Shown in pieces: positions 1 through 4,972 of a DNA stretch of 7,098 nucleotides; positions within the stretch are counted from its first letter, which is position 1, and every line of letters starts with the position of its first letter. Position numbers and translations under genes: made by a program. Below the pieces are notes generated by a model. It did not search any database. It was not told where the DNA came from and was given only the letters and a program-made list of their open reading frames with translations. The stretch is from Candidatus Peribacteraceae bacterium (GTDB lineage: Bacteria > Patescibacteriota > Gracilibacteria > Peribacterales > Peribacteraceae): NCBI GenBank assembly GCA_018061525.1, contig JAGOUB010000046.1, forward strand, positions 1 through 7,098. Direction: 5' to 3'.

Positions 1-1
1 C

Positions 2-583
2 AGCCTGTTCGACATGCTGCGCGACCACCTCTCCGGCGACGGCTCCGTCCGTTCCATGTCCGAGGTGACGGTGGGGGAGGCCGCGGCCGCCGACCAGCCG
101 GGCGTGCTCGCCACGCCGGTGACCGTTAGCTTTGGCGTCTCGCGCGAGGGCCTGCAGTCGGTCCTCCTCTTCTTTGAACTCTCGGGCTTCCTGACCGTGG
201 GCGACGCCCTGACGCCGTTGGAGCGCGAGCGCCTGCTCCAACTGACCGAGCATGAGAATGCCGCCGGCCTGCCGGCGCTCGAGGACTTCCTGCGCACGCC
301 CCTGCTCACCTACGCCCGCGGCAGCCAGGCCGCCCGCGACGAGCTGACGCGCAACTTCGGATCCGACACGTTCGCCCAGGCGCTCGAGGACATCATCCAG
401 GGCTCGCGCCTGCCGCAGGTGCGCTACCTGCTCGGCGGCACGTTCGGCGCCGCGCTGCAGGAGGCCGGTCTCTGGCCGCTGCGCTTCATGACCGTGGACC
501 ATACCGAGGTCACGCCCGGCCCGGCCGGCGGCCTCTATACCCTGTCACTCTCGCTTTCCGCCTACTCGCGCGTCGCCGAGTGA
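2..583 (+). CDS. C-terminal part of a possible PilO-like type IV pilus assembly protein (5' partial)
   Basis: The frame is open from base 2 to the TGA at 581-583, so the true start lies outside the window and 193 residues are visible. The fragment is soluble, with no membrane segment. An early beta stretch (PVTVSFGVSREGLQSVLLFF) is followed by a helix-rich middle and ends in another beta stretch (GLYTLSLSLSAYSR). A strand-helix-strand C-terminus of this kind, ending in a strand with an aromatic 'AY', recalls the periplasmic ferredoxin-like domain of PilO, which helps align the inner-membrane platform of type IV pili. The middle helical part (from LTPLERERLLQL on) is longer than I would expect in PilO. 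No terminator follows before infC. The family assignment rests on pattern only and could be wrong; the reading frame itself is well supported. Confidence 0.4.
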   Translation, partial: SLFDMLRDHLSGDGSVRSMSEVTVGEAAAADQPGVLATPVTVSFGVSREGLQSVLLFFELSGFLTVGDALTPLERERLLQLTEHENAAGLPALEDFLRTPLLTYARGSQAARDELTRNFGSDTFAQALEDIIQGSRLPQVRYLLGGTFGAALQEAGLWPLRFMTVDHTEVTPGPAGGLYTLSLSLSAYSRVAE

Positions 584-605
584 CGCCGAAAAGCCGCCCA
601 TTGCC

Positions 606-634
606 TTGAGCGGAGAGGCTGTTTCGGCTACGCT
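606..634 (+). promoter_or_regulatory. Sigma70-type promoter of infC
   Basis: A -35 box TTGAGC (606-611) and a -10 box TACGCT (629-634) are separated by exactly 17 bp. The predicted transcription start is near A641, giving a leader of only about 22 nt to the TTG start at 663. Each box matches consensus at four of six positions, so this is a moderate promoter supported mainly by spacing and position. Confidence 0.5.
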
Positions 635-662
635 CCGGGCACTTTTTCCCCCTGTCCTCCTC

Positions 663-1211
663 TTGCGCCAGCGTTCGTCGCGGTTCGTCCGCCCCCAGAA
701 AATCGAGAAGCGTCCCCGGACCAATGAGCAGATCACGGCTCCGGAGGTGCTGCTTGTTTCCGAAGAAGGCGCCAAGAAGATGCCGATCGCCGAGGCCATC
801 GCCCTCGCGCGCGCCCAGGAGCTCGATTTGGTGGAGGTTTCGGGCAATGCCAACCCGCCGATCGTGAAGATCGACGATGTCGGCCACTTTATGTACGCCC
901 AGCAAAAGAAGGAGAAGCGCCAAAAGGCCCACAGCAAGCAGACGGAAGTGAAGATGCTCCGGTTCGGCTTCCGCACCGAGCAACACGACCTTGATCGCCT
1001 GATCGACCGCGCCAAGGAGTTCTTCGGCGAGGGCCACATGGTCAAGTTCGTCGTCCGCCTGCGCGGCCGCGAGCTCACCAATAAGCAGTTCGCCGTCGAG
1101 AAGCTGAAAGGCGTCCTGAAGCAGATGGCCGACGTGGCCGATGTGGAGCAGGACGTGCGCGCCCAGGGTAACCAGTTCATGGCCGTGGTTCGCCCCAAGG
1201 CCCGTAGCTGA
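663..1211 (+). CDS. infC: Translation initiation factor IF-3
   Basis: IF-3 binds the 30S subunit, keeps it apart from 50S and proofreads start-codon and initiator-tRNA pairing. Both domains are present. The N-domain begins at RTNEQI (about residue 19) and carries DLVEVSGNANPP. A lysine-rich linker helix follows (about 79-93), then a C-domain with HDLDRLIDRAKEFFGEGHMV and RLRGRELTN (about 132-140). From the TTG at 663 the protein is 182 residues, close to E. coli IF-3 (180). The in-frame TTG at 606 is rejected because it is the -35 box and would add a hydrophobic stretch unlike IF-3. There is no Shine-Dalgarno (SD) sequence before 663, and a rare start codon fits the known infC habit of non-AUG starts that IF-3 itself discriminates against. 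An ATC at 702 is a less likely alternative. Oddity: the usual PPVCxIMDYGKF signature is altered to PPIVKIDDVGHF. Confidence 0.96.
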   Translation: MRQRSSRFVRPQKIEKRPRTNEQITAPEVLLVSEEGAKKMPIAEAIALARAQELDLVEVSGNANPPIVKIDDVGHFMYAQQKKEKRQKAHSKQTEVKMLRFGFRTEQHDLDRLIDRAKEFFGEGHMVKFVVRLRGRELTNKQFAVEKLKGVLKQMADVADVEQDVRAQGNQFMAVVRPKARS

Positions 1212-1229
1212 CGGACCGTAAAAGAGGTG

Positions 1230-1258
1230 TTGCATTCACTTGTCTTTCCCCTTACACT
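1230..1258 (+). promoter_or_regulatory. Promoter of rpmI, near-leaderless
   Basis: TTGCAT (1230-1235), a 17-bp spacer and TACACT (1253-1258) form a good sigma70-type promoter just after the infC stop. The ATG of rpmI begins at 1268, only 9 nt beyond the -10 box, so the predicted transcript has a leader of about 0-3 nt. No SD lies between the -10 box and the ATG. Read-through from infC is also possible, since no terminator separates the genes. Confidence 0.55.
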
Positions 1259-1267
1259 CCGGGCCCC

Positions 1268-1462
1268 ATGCCTAAGCAGAAGTCCCACAGCGGCGCAAAG
1301 AAGCGTCTTCGACGCACTGGATCCGGCAAATTGGCCGTCAAGCGCAACAGCCGCGGCCACCTCCTGATGCAGAAGAACAAGCGCCAGAAGCGCCTCTCTC
1401 GCACCCTCCTCGTCCATTCGACCGATCAGCGTCGTATGGCCGCTCTCGTCCCTCACCTCTAA
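1268..1462 (+). CDS. rpmI: 50S ribosomal protein L35
   Basis: L35 is a small basic protein of the large ribosomal subunit. The 64-residue product has the family length and character: an N-terminal MPKQKSHSGAKKRLRRTGSGK, a basic RNA-binding centre with RGHLLMQKNKRQKR, and a C-terminus with HSTDQRRMAALVPHL. The position between infC and rplT confirms it. The ATG is the only reasonable start. Immediately upstream is CCGGGCCCC without an SD, so translation probably starts on a leaderless transcript from the promoter at 1230-1258, or in an SD-independent way on read-through mRNA. The TAA stop lies 3 nt before the rplT start. Confidence 0.97.
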   Translation: MPKQKSHSGAKKRLRRTGSGKLAVKRNSRGHLLMQKNKRQKRLSRTLLVHSTDQRRMAALVPHL

Positions 1463-1465
1463 ACC

Positions 1466-1816
1466 ATGCGTGTTAAGCGCGGTATTCACCGGCATCGTCG
1501 TCATAAGAAGATCCGCAAGCTCGCCAAGGGTTACCAGGGCGTGCGCAGCGAGACCTACCGCAAGGCGCGTGAGGCCGTCATCAAGGCTGGCCAGCACGCT
1601 TTCCGCGACCGCCGCAAGAAGAAGCGCAATTTCCGCAGCCTCTGGATCACCCGCCTGACCGCCGCCGTCCGCGCCCGCGGCACGACGTACGCCGTCTTCA
1701 TCAAGGGTCTCAAGACGCACAAGATCGAGCTGGACCGCAAGGTTCTCTCGGAGCTCGCCATCCACGAGGTCGCCGTCTTCGACAAGATTGTCGAGAAGGT
1801 GAAGGTCACGAAGTGA
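1466..1816 (+). CDS. rplT: 50S ribosomal protein L20
   Basis: L20 binds 23S rRNA early and is needed for 50S assembly. The 116-residue protein is full length: an extended basic N-terminal arm (MRVKRGIHRHRRHKKIRKLAKGY), a helical part with RKKKRNFRSLWITRL, and a globular C-terminus with GLKTHKIELDRKVLSELA. It starts 3 nt after the rpmI stop and has no SD, which suggests translational coupling with rpmI. In E. coli and Bacillus, L20 represses its operon by binding a structured mRNA leader. Here neither the roughly 22-nt infC leader nor the 3-nt rpmI-rplT gap has room for such a site outside coding DNA. A terminator follows 18 nt after the stop. Confidence 0.98.
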   Translation: MRVKRGIHRHRRHKKIRKLAKGYQGVRSETYRKAREAVIKAGQHAFRDRRKKKRNFRSLWITRLTAAVRARGTTYAVFIKGLKTHKIELDRKVLSELAIHEVAVFDKIVEKVKVTK

Positions 1817-1834
1817 TCTCCTGACAGTTCAACT

Positions 1835-1859
1835 AAAAGGCGCCATACGGCGCCTTTTT
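1835..1859 (+). terminator. Rho-independent terminator of infC-rpmI-rplT
   Basis: A perfect 10-bp stem, AAAAGGCGCC (1835-1844) with GGCGCCTTTT (1849-1858), encloses the loop ATAC. The T-run covers 1855-1859. The A-run on the 5' side makes it potentially bidirectional, but no minus-strand gene ends here. Confidence 0.93.
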
Positions 1860-1896
1860 CGTAGTCGCTGAAGATGATCGACGGGGTGCAAAATCG

Positions 1897-1905
1897 TGTT
1901 ATTTT
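1897..1905 (+). promoter_or_regulatory. Possible extended -10 promoter of the first DGS-motif protein
   Basis: TG (1897-1898) one base before TATTTT (1900-1905) forms an extended -10 element. It lies 38 nt before the GTG start, in an AT-richer gap after the rplT terminator. I see no convincing -35 box. A promoter is expected here because a strong terminator lies just upstream. Confidence 0.35.
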
Positions 1906-1943
1906 GCTCGTAGCCCACACTCGATCTTTGAAGGAGTCCATTC

Positions 1944-2264
1944 GTGCCGTTCGAGAACGACCCGTTGGCCGACCCGCTCGTCCTGACTGTCATGGCGCTC
2001 GCCGTGCTGGCGATCGCGGCCGTCGTCGTCTTCCTGCAGATCGACAAGCGTCCGCATTATCGCCGCCTGCACAAAGAGAAGCGCGATGCCGGCCAGAACA
2101 TCGTCCGCGTCGAGCAGAAGCCGTGGTCGCACGGCCGCGACTGGATCCTGACCTACACCGATGGCAGCACGATCACGGTCGAGGATGAGCCCAAGTCGCC
2201 GCTCGCCTGGATTGCGGCTAGGGACGATCACCCGCAACCTCCTCCTCCGTCCGCCTACGTTTGA
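1944..2264 (+). CDS. Small single-pass membrane protein with DGS motif, paralog 1
   Basis: I do not recognise a named family. The 106-residue product has one membrane segment (about residues 12-32). A basic, polar helix-like stretch follows (KRPHYRRLHKEKRDAGQNI), then a small beta-like module with GRDWILTYTDGSTITVEDE (about 64-82) and a proline-rich tail (PQPPPP). The positive charge just after the membrane segment suggests N-out, C-in topology, so the module would be cytoplasmic. The GTG start is chosen because AAGGAG at 1931-1936 is a strong SD 7 nt upstream. Two downstream genes (2401-2769, 2910-3215) share the pattern of an AG dipeptide, then G-x-D-x-x-x-T-Y-[ST]-D-G-S and a P-x-W-like ending, so these are diverged paralogs. 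It has its own terminator. Function unknown. Confidence 0.82.
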   Translation: MPFENDPLADPLVLTVMALAVLAIAAVVVFLQIDKRPHYRRLHKEKRDAGQNIVRVEQKPWSHGRDWILTYTDGSTITVEDEPKSPLAWIAARDDHPQPPPPSAYV

Positions 2265-2287
2265 GCCTTCCGGGCTATCGATGTACC

Positions 2288-2316
2288 GACCCCTGCCGCG
2301 CAGGCAGGGGTCATTT
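2288..2316 (+). terminator. Terminator of paralog 1
   Basis: A perfect 10-bp stem, GACCCCTGCC (2288-2297) with GGCAGGGGTC (2303-2312), encloses the loop GCGCA. Only a short T-run (2314-2317) follows, so termination may be less efficient than after rplT. The stem resembles the terminators after paralogs 2 and 3. Confidence 0.82.
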
Positions 2317-2331
2317 TCGTACAGTGGTACA

Positions 2332-2365
2332 TTGACAATTAATAAAAAATAATCCTCAATATTAT
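2332..2365 (+). promoter_or_regulatory. AT-rich promoter region of paralog 2 (elements not fully resolved)
   Basis: A perfect -35 hexamer TTGACA sits at 2332-2337, right after the preceding terminator, in a strongly AT-rich stretch. The best -10-like hexamer, TATTAT (2360-2365), is 22 bp away, longer than the normal 16-18 bp. Either TATTAT works with another -35 or TTGACA works with a weak -10. A promoter in this gap is likely; its exact boxes are not certain. Confidence 0.4.
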
Positions 2366-2400
2366 TAGATCGATGTTGTTCTTTTCCAATGGAGGTAGGC

Positions 2401-2769
2401 ATGGGTTATTCCCGCTTTGTTCGTGTCCTGATGACGATGATCGTCGTCGTGTTGTTTGGCGGTAGCACGCTGGCAGTCAACATGGGCGACAACCCCCGAA
2501 CCGGCAGCTTCAGCTGCATCATGGTCGGTCTCGGCGTGGTGATCATTGCCGCCCTGTGGCTCTTCGCCCGTGAGAAGTTCACCGAGGCGCACCGCCGCCA
2601 CCGTAAGAAGCTGAAGGCGGGCCTGACGCTGGTGTCCGCCGAGAGCAAGGGCTGGTACGACGGCTTCGATGTCGTCCTGACCTACTCCGACGGGAGCGTG
2701 ATCAAGATCGAGGACGAGGACGAGATCCCGGCTTGGGCCAAGCCGTCGGAGGTCCCGCTTCCGAAATGA
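2401..2769 (+). CDS. Small two-pass membrane protein with DGS motif, paralog 2
   Basis: No named family recognised. The product has 122 residues from the ATG at 2401. That start is preferred over the in-frame ATG at 2389 because the SD GGAGGT (2391-2396) overlaps the latter and is well placed for 2401. Two hydrophobic segments are visible (about residues 6-26 and 37-56), where the neighbours have one. A basic linker follows (HRRHRKKLKAGL), then the conserved module DGFDVVLTYSDGSVIKIEDE (about 87-106) and the ending IPAWAKPSEVPLPK. The tryptophan after the D in the other two copies is V here. The basic linker suggests a cytoplasmic module. The first hydrophobic segment might instead be a signal-like extension. 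It has its own terminator. Function unknown. Confidence 0.82.
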   Translation: MGYSRFVRVLMTMIVVVLFGGSTLAVNMGDNPRTGSFSCIMVGLGVVIIAALWLFAREKFTEAHRRHRKKLKAGLTLVSAESKGWYDGFDVVLTYSDGSVIKIEDEDEIPAWAKPSEVPLPK

Positions 2770-2793
2770 CGCCACGAGGCGTCCGCACTCATC

Positions 2794-2823
2794 ACCCCTG
2801 CCCCGCGCAGGGGTCTTTTTTTT
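2794..2823 (+). terminator. Terminator of paralog 2
   Basis: An 8-bp stem, ACCCCTGC (2794-2801) with GCAGGGGT (2807-2814), encloses a 5-nt loop. Eight T residues (2816-2823) follow, making it the strongest terminator of the three paralog units. Confidence 0.92.
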
Positions 2824-2858
2824 ATTGATCGTATTCTGGTGATAATCAGAAAATATTG

Positions 2859-2864
2859 TATGAT
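2859..2864 (+). promoter_or_regulatory. Possible -10 box of paralog 3
   Basis: TATGAT (2859-2864) matches the -10 consensus at five of six positions. It lies 45 nt before the ATG, within an AT-rich gap after a strong terminator. The hexamer 17 bp upstream is a poor -35 match, so the assignment is tentative. Confidence 0.4.
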
Positions 2865-2909
2865 GCACGAAGTGGCGATTTCTTTTCACAACACAAAGTG
2901 AGGTGACAG

Positions 2910-3215
2910 ATGTGGTGGGATAACCCCTACGTCGTGATCGGCGGCATCGCCGGTTTGGTTCTACTGGTGTTTGGCGGTCTCTGGCTCAGCAATCGCGGCC
3001 AAGGCGCGCGCGACCGCAAGGCGCACCAGGCCAAGGTCGAGGCCGGCCTGAAGATCAAGGTCGTCGAACGCGGCATCGTCGAAGAAGGTGAAGGCCATGA
3101 CTGGAAAGTCACGTACTCCGACGGGTCGGAGCTGATCTTCCGCGGCTACCCCGAAGTCCCATCCTGGCTCGATGATAACTGGCCGCCGCCCTTCCCGCCC
3201 CACACCATGGTCTGA
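2910..3215 (+). CDS. Small single-pass membrane protein with DGS motif, paralog 3
   Basis: No named family recognised. The product has 101 residues. One membrane segment (about residues 7-27) with a glycine-rich face is followed by a charged stretch (RGQGARDRKAHQAKVEAGLKI). The shared module GHDWKVTYSDGSELIF (about 62-77) then leads to VPSWLDD and a proline-rich end (WPPPFPPHTMV). It aligns without major gaps to the two upstream genes from the AG dipeptide to the P-x-W segment, with a 2-residue insertion before GHDW. The ATG at 2910 is supported by GAGGTG a few nt upstream. As with its neighbours, the positive charge after the membrane segment suggests a cytoplasmic C-terminus. It converges with the minus-strand gene whose stop lies at 3258. 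Function unknown. Confidence 0.82.
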   Translation: MWWDNPYVVIGGIAGLVLLVFGGLWLSNRGQGARDRKAHQAKVEAGLKIKVVERGIVEEGEGHDWKVTYSDGSELIFRGYPEVPSWLDDNWPPPFPPHTMV

Positions 3216-3237
3216 CCAATCCGGTCCGATCGCCCCG

Positions 3238-3266
3238 ACCCCCGCCGTGCGCGGGGGTTATTTTTT
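3238..3266 (+). terminator. Terminator of paralog 3, touching the convergent gene's stop codon
   Basis: An 8-bp stem, ACCCCCGC (3238-3245) with GCGGGGGT (3251-3258), encloses the loop CGTGC and is followed by TATTTTTT. The last stem base, T3258, is also part of the stop codon (3258-3260) of the minus-strand membrane protein. On the minus strand no T-run follows the hairpin, so it should act mainly for the plus strand. Confidence 0.88.
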
Positions 3267-3965
3267 GCCGTGCGCGAGGCGCTCGTACAGGACGGTGAGC
3301 GCAAAGAGATAGACCGTCGCGGCAATGCCTTCGCCAGCCGCTTGGGCGGCGTCGACGGCGGCCAGCAGGCGGGGATCGATGGCGCCCACGAAGGCCTGGA
3401 GTACGCCGGCCATAAAGCCGATCGGCAAGAAGATCAGCAGCGCGCTGCCGATGAGCAGCCATGCCACCTCGCCCGTGCGGCCCTTCACGAGGGCGATGCT
3501 GCGCTGCAGCGCGGGACGGAAGGCGAGCCCTTCGGCCACCATCGCCGGCTGGAATAAGGACGTGCGCAGGCTGTAGAGGATGCCCGGCACGATCAGCGCC
3601 AGGAGCCAGAGGAGCGTCAGGCAGGCGCGCAGCAGCTCGGTGAGGAGTAGCGGAATAATGAGCGGCGCCGCGGCAGCGAACAGGGCCTTTTCCGAGCGCG
3701 GCTTGCCGTGGGCGGCCAGCAGCACGGCGGCCACGCCCCAGGTGATGAGCACGTTGACCGTGATGGCGCTGGCGGCCAGTCCCCAGACGGCCCAGTCGGG
3801 TGCCACGTAGCCGGGCCAGTAGGGCGTAGCGGCGTCCACCAGGCGCTCGGTGACGGCGCCCGCGAACGTCGGCACGATCAGCAGCCAGAGCACGGCGGCG
3901 TTGACGGTCGGCGTGCGGCGGAAGCGGTCCCAGGCCTCGGTGAGGAGCTCGAGCATCGTCGGCAT
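3258..3965 (-). CDS. Polytopic membrane protein, GPDPase-membrane-domain/DUF975-like
   Basis: The 235-residue, strongly hydrophobic protein has about five or six membrane segments (roughly residues 22-38, 58-85, 98-122, 166-190 and 213-227). The segment IVPGILYSLRTSLFQPAMVAEG...ALQRSIALVKGR (about 125-163) follows a pattern known from bacterial integral membrane proteins related to the membrane domain of glycerophosphodiester phosphodiesterase, DUF975 and YciC: 'PGI', then an 'E' before a conserved 'AL..S..L.KG'. Their biochemical role is largely unknown. The ATG at 3965 is chosen because it is 1 nt beyond the upstream stop (TGAGATG), which suggests translational coupling; an in-frame ATG 33 nt further upstream would overlap that gene. 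No SD is visible. It is likely co-transcribed with the NIF3-like gene. Confidence 0.75.
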   Translation of the reverse strand: MPTMLELLTEAWDRFRRTPTVNAAVLWLLIVPTFAGAVTERLVDAATPYWPGYVAPDWAVWGLAASAITVNVLITWGVAAVLLAAHGKPRSEKALFAAAAPLIIPLLLTELLRACLTLLWLLALIVPGILYSLRTSLFQPAMVAEGLAFRPALQRSIALVKGRTGEVAWLLIGSALLIFLPIGFMAGVLQAFVGAIDPRLLAAVDAAQAAGEGIAATVYLFALTVLYERLAHGKK

Positions 3966-3966
3966 C

Positions 3967-4926
3967 TCAGCGGCGGACCCGGATGAAGCCGGAGACATCG
4001 AGCGTGGCGAGCTTCTTCTCTTCCTTGGCCAACTTGTCGAGGAGCAGGTTCACGCCCAACGCGTCGGAGGCCATGTGGCTGCACTGGATCATGTTCACCT
4101 TATGCTTGCGGGCCTCCTCCAGTGTCTTCTCGGTGACGTGCATCGAGAGGATCGTGCCCACGCCGGCGCGAGCCTGTTGGGCCAAGAATTCCTCGGGACC
4201 GTTGGTTCCGCCCGTGAACTCGCTGGCCACGATCTTGCCGGGGCGGCCGGAGCCCGAGCCGCTGACGATGAGCGGCGGGTTGCCCTTCTTGCCGTAGTGG
4301 CGGTACTCCTCGATCTCGAGGATGGCGGTCACGATCTCCTGTAGATCGTTGAATTCGCCGCGGCAGATCTCCTTCTCCATGAAGCGCCAGACGAGGTTGT
4401 CGGTGATGGTGTGGCAGACGAAGGCCGGCAGCTTGAGCAGCTCGGCGGCGCGCTCCACGCGGAAGAGGTTGTCGGCGTGGATCGAGCGGCGGATACGGTC
4501 CATGCGCGGCGAGAGCTCGCCTTCGGCCTGGTTCACCGGCACGCCGTAGCCCATCAGGACGTCGGCCTGCATCGGCATCATCTTTTCCAGGTCGCCGAGC
4601 GCGCGGCCTTCGGGATGGTGGATGAGAATGGCGTCGATGCGCTCGCCTTTCTCGCGGAGGCGGTCGGCCAAGAGCAACTCGGGCGTTTCGATATCAATGC
4701 CCACCATCAAGCGGACCACGTCCTCCTCGCCCGTGCCATTGAGCACGCGGCAATCGGGGAAGGGGTTCCAGGTGCGCTCTTCGTCGAACATCTCCTTCTC
4801 CACTCCGTCGAGCTTTTTCTGGCGGTCCTTCTGCTTCTTGAGCAGATGGTCGATGCGCTTCTTGCCGCGCGGGTCGGCCTCGATGCCGATCTCCACGGCG
4901 CGCTTGAACAGGGTCTTGAGCTTCAT
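3967..4926 (-). CDS. NIF3-like dinuclear metal-centre protein
   Basis: NIF3/YbgI proteins bind two metal ions in a conserved pocket; some are annotated as GTP cyclohydrolase I type 2, but the general function is unsettled. The 319-residue product shows the full ligand pattern in order. HHP is at 103-105 (after ERIDAILI); HTITD is at 172-176, with the family's H-x-x-x-D spacing; HMASD is at 284-288, followed by LGVNLLLDKL, matching the usual GH-x-x-[ST]-E-x-x-G-V with Asp in place of Glu. The gap between HHP and the Asp ligand is about 70 residues, longer than in short family members. A charged N-terminal extension of about 70 residues (KRIDHLLKKQKDRQKKLD) is probably helical. The protein is soluble, presumably cytoplasmic. 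The ATG at 4926 lies 6 nt after a -10 box, so its own mRNA should be leaderless. The membrane protein gene follows 1 nt after its stop. Confidence 0.8.
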   Translation of the reverse strand: MKLKTLFKRAVEIGIEADPRGKKRIDHLLKKQKDRQKKLDGVEKEMFDEERTWNPFPDCRVLNGTGEEDVVRLMVGIDIETPELLLADRLREKGERIDAILIHHPEGRALGDLEKMMPMQADVLMGYGVPVNQAEGELSPRMDRIRRSIHADNLFRVERAAELLKLPAFVCHTITDNLVWRFMEKEICRGEFNDLQEIVTAILEIEEYRHYGKKGNPPLIVSGSGSGRPGKIVASEFTGGTNGPEEFLAQQARAGVGTILSMHVTEKTLEEARKHKVNMIQCSHMASDALGVNLLLDKLAKEEKKLATLDVSGFIRVRR

Positions 4927-4932
4927 GGGCTC

Positions 4933-4961
4933 AGGCTACGGCTCGGACCGCTTAGCGACAA
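4933..4961 (-). promoter_or_regulatory. Promoter of the NIF3-like gene, predicted fully leaderless
   Basis: On the minus strand, TTGTCG (4961-4956), a 17-bp spacer and TAGCCT (4938-4933) are followed by exactly 6 nt and then the ATG (4926-4924). This puts the expected transcription start on the A of the start codon. No SD is present. The promoter occupies the 46-nt gap after the 497-residue orphan. Confidence 0.5.
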
Positions 4962-4972
4962 GTTTGCTGCTG

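Noticed and set aside
606..662. TTG at 606 as the infC start
   Set aside because: It coincides with the -35 box of a well-spaced promoter and adds a hydrophobic leader not found in IF-3. The TTG at 663 gives the family length.
545..1765. 406-codon minus-strand open frame opposite infC, rpmI and rplT
   Set aside because: It lies antisense to three certain genes. Its composition (arginine- and serine-rich C-terminus) is typical of an antisense shadow in GC-rich DNA.
2389..2400. ATG at 2389 as the start of paralog 2
   Set aside because: The SD GGAGGT overlaps this codon's own neighbourhood and is correctly placed only for the ATG at 2401.
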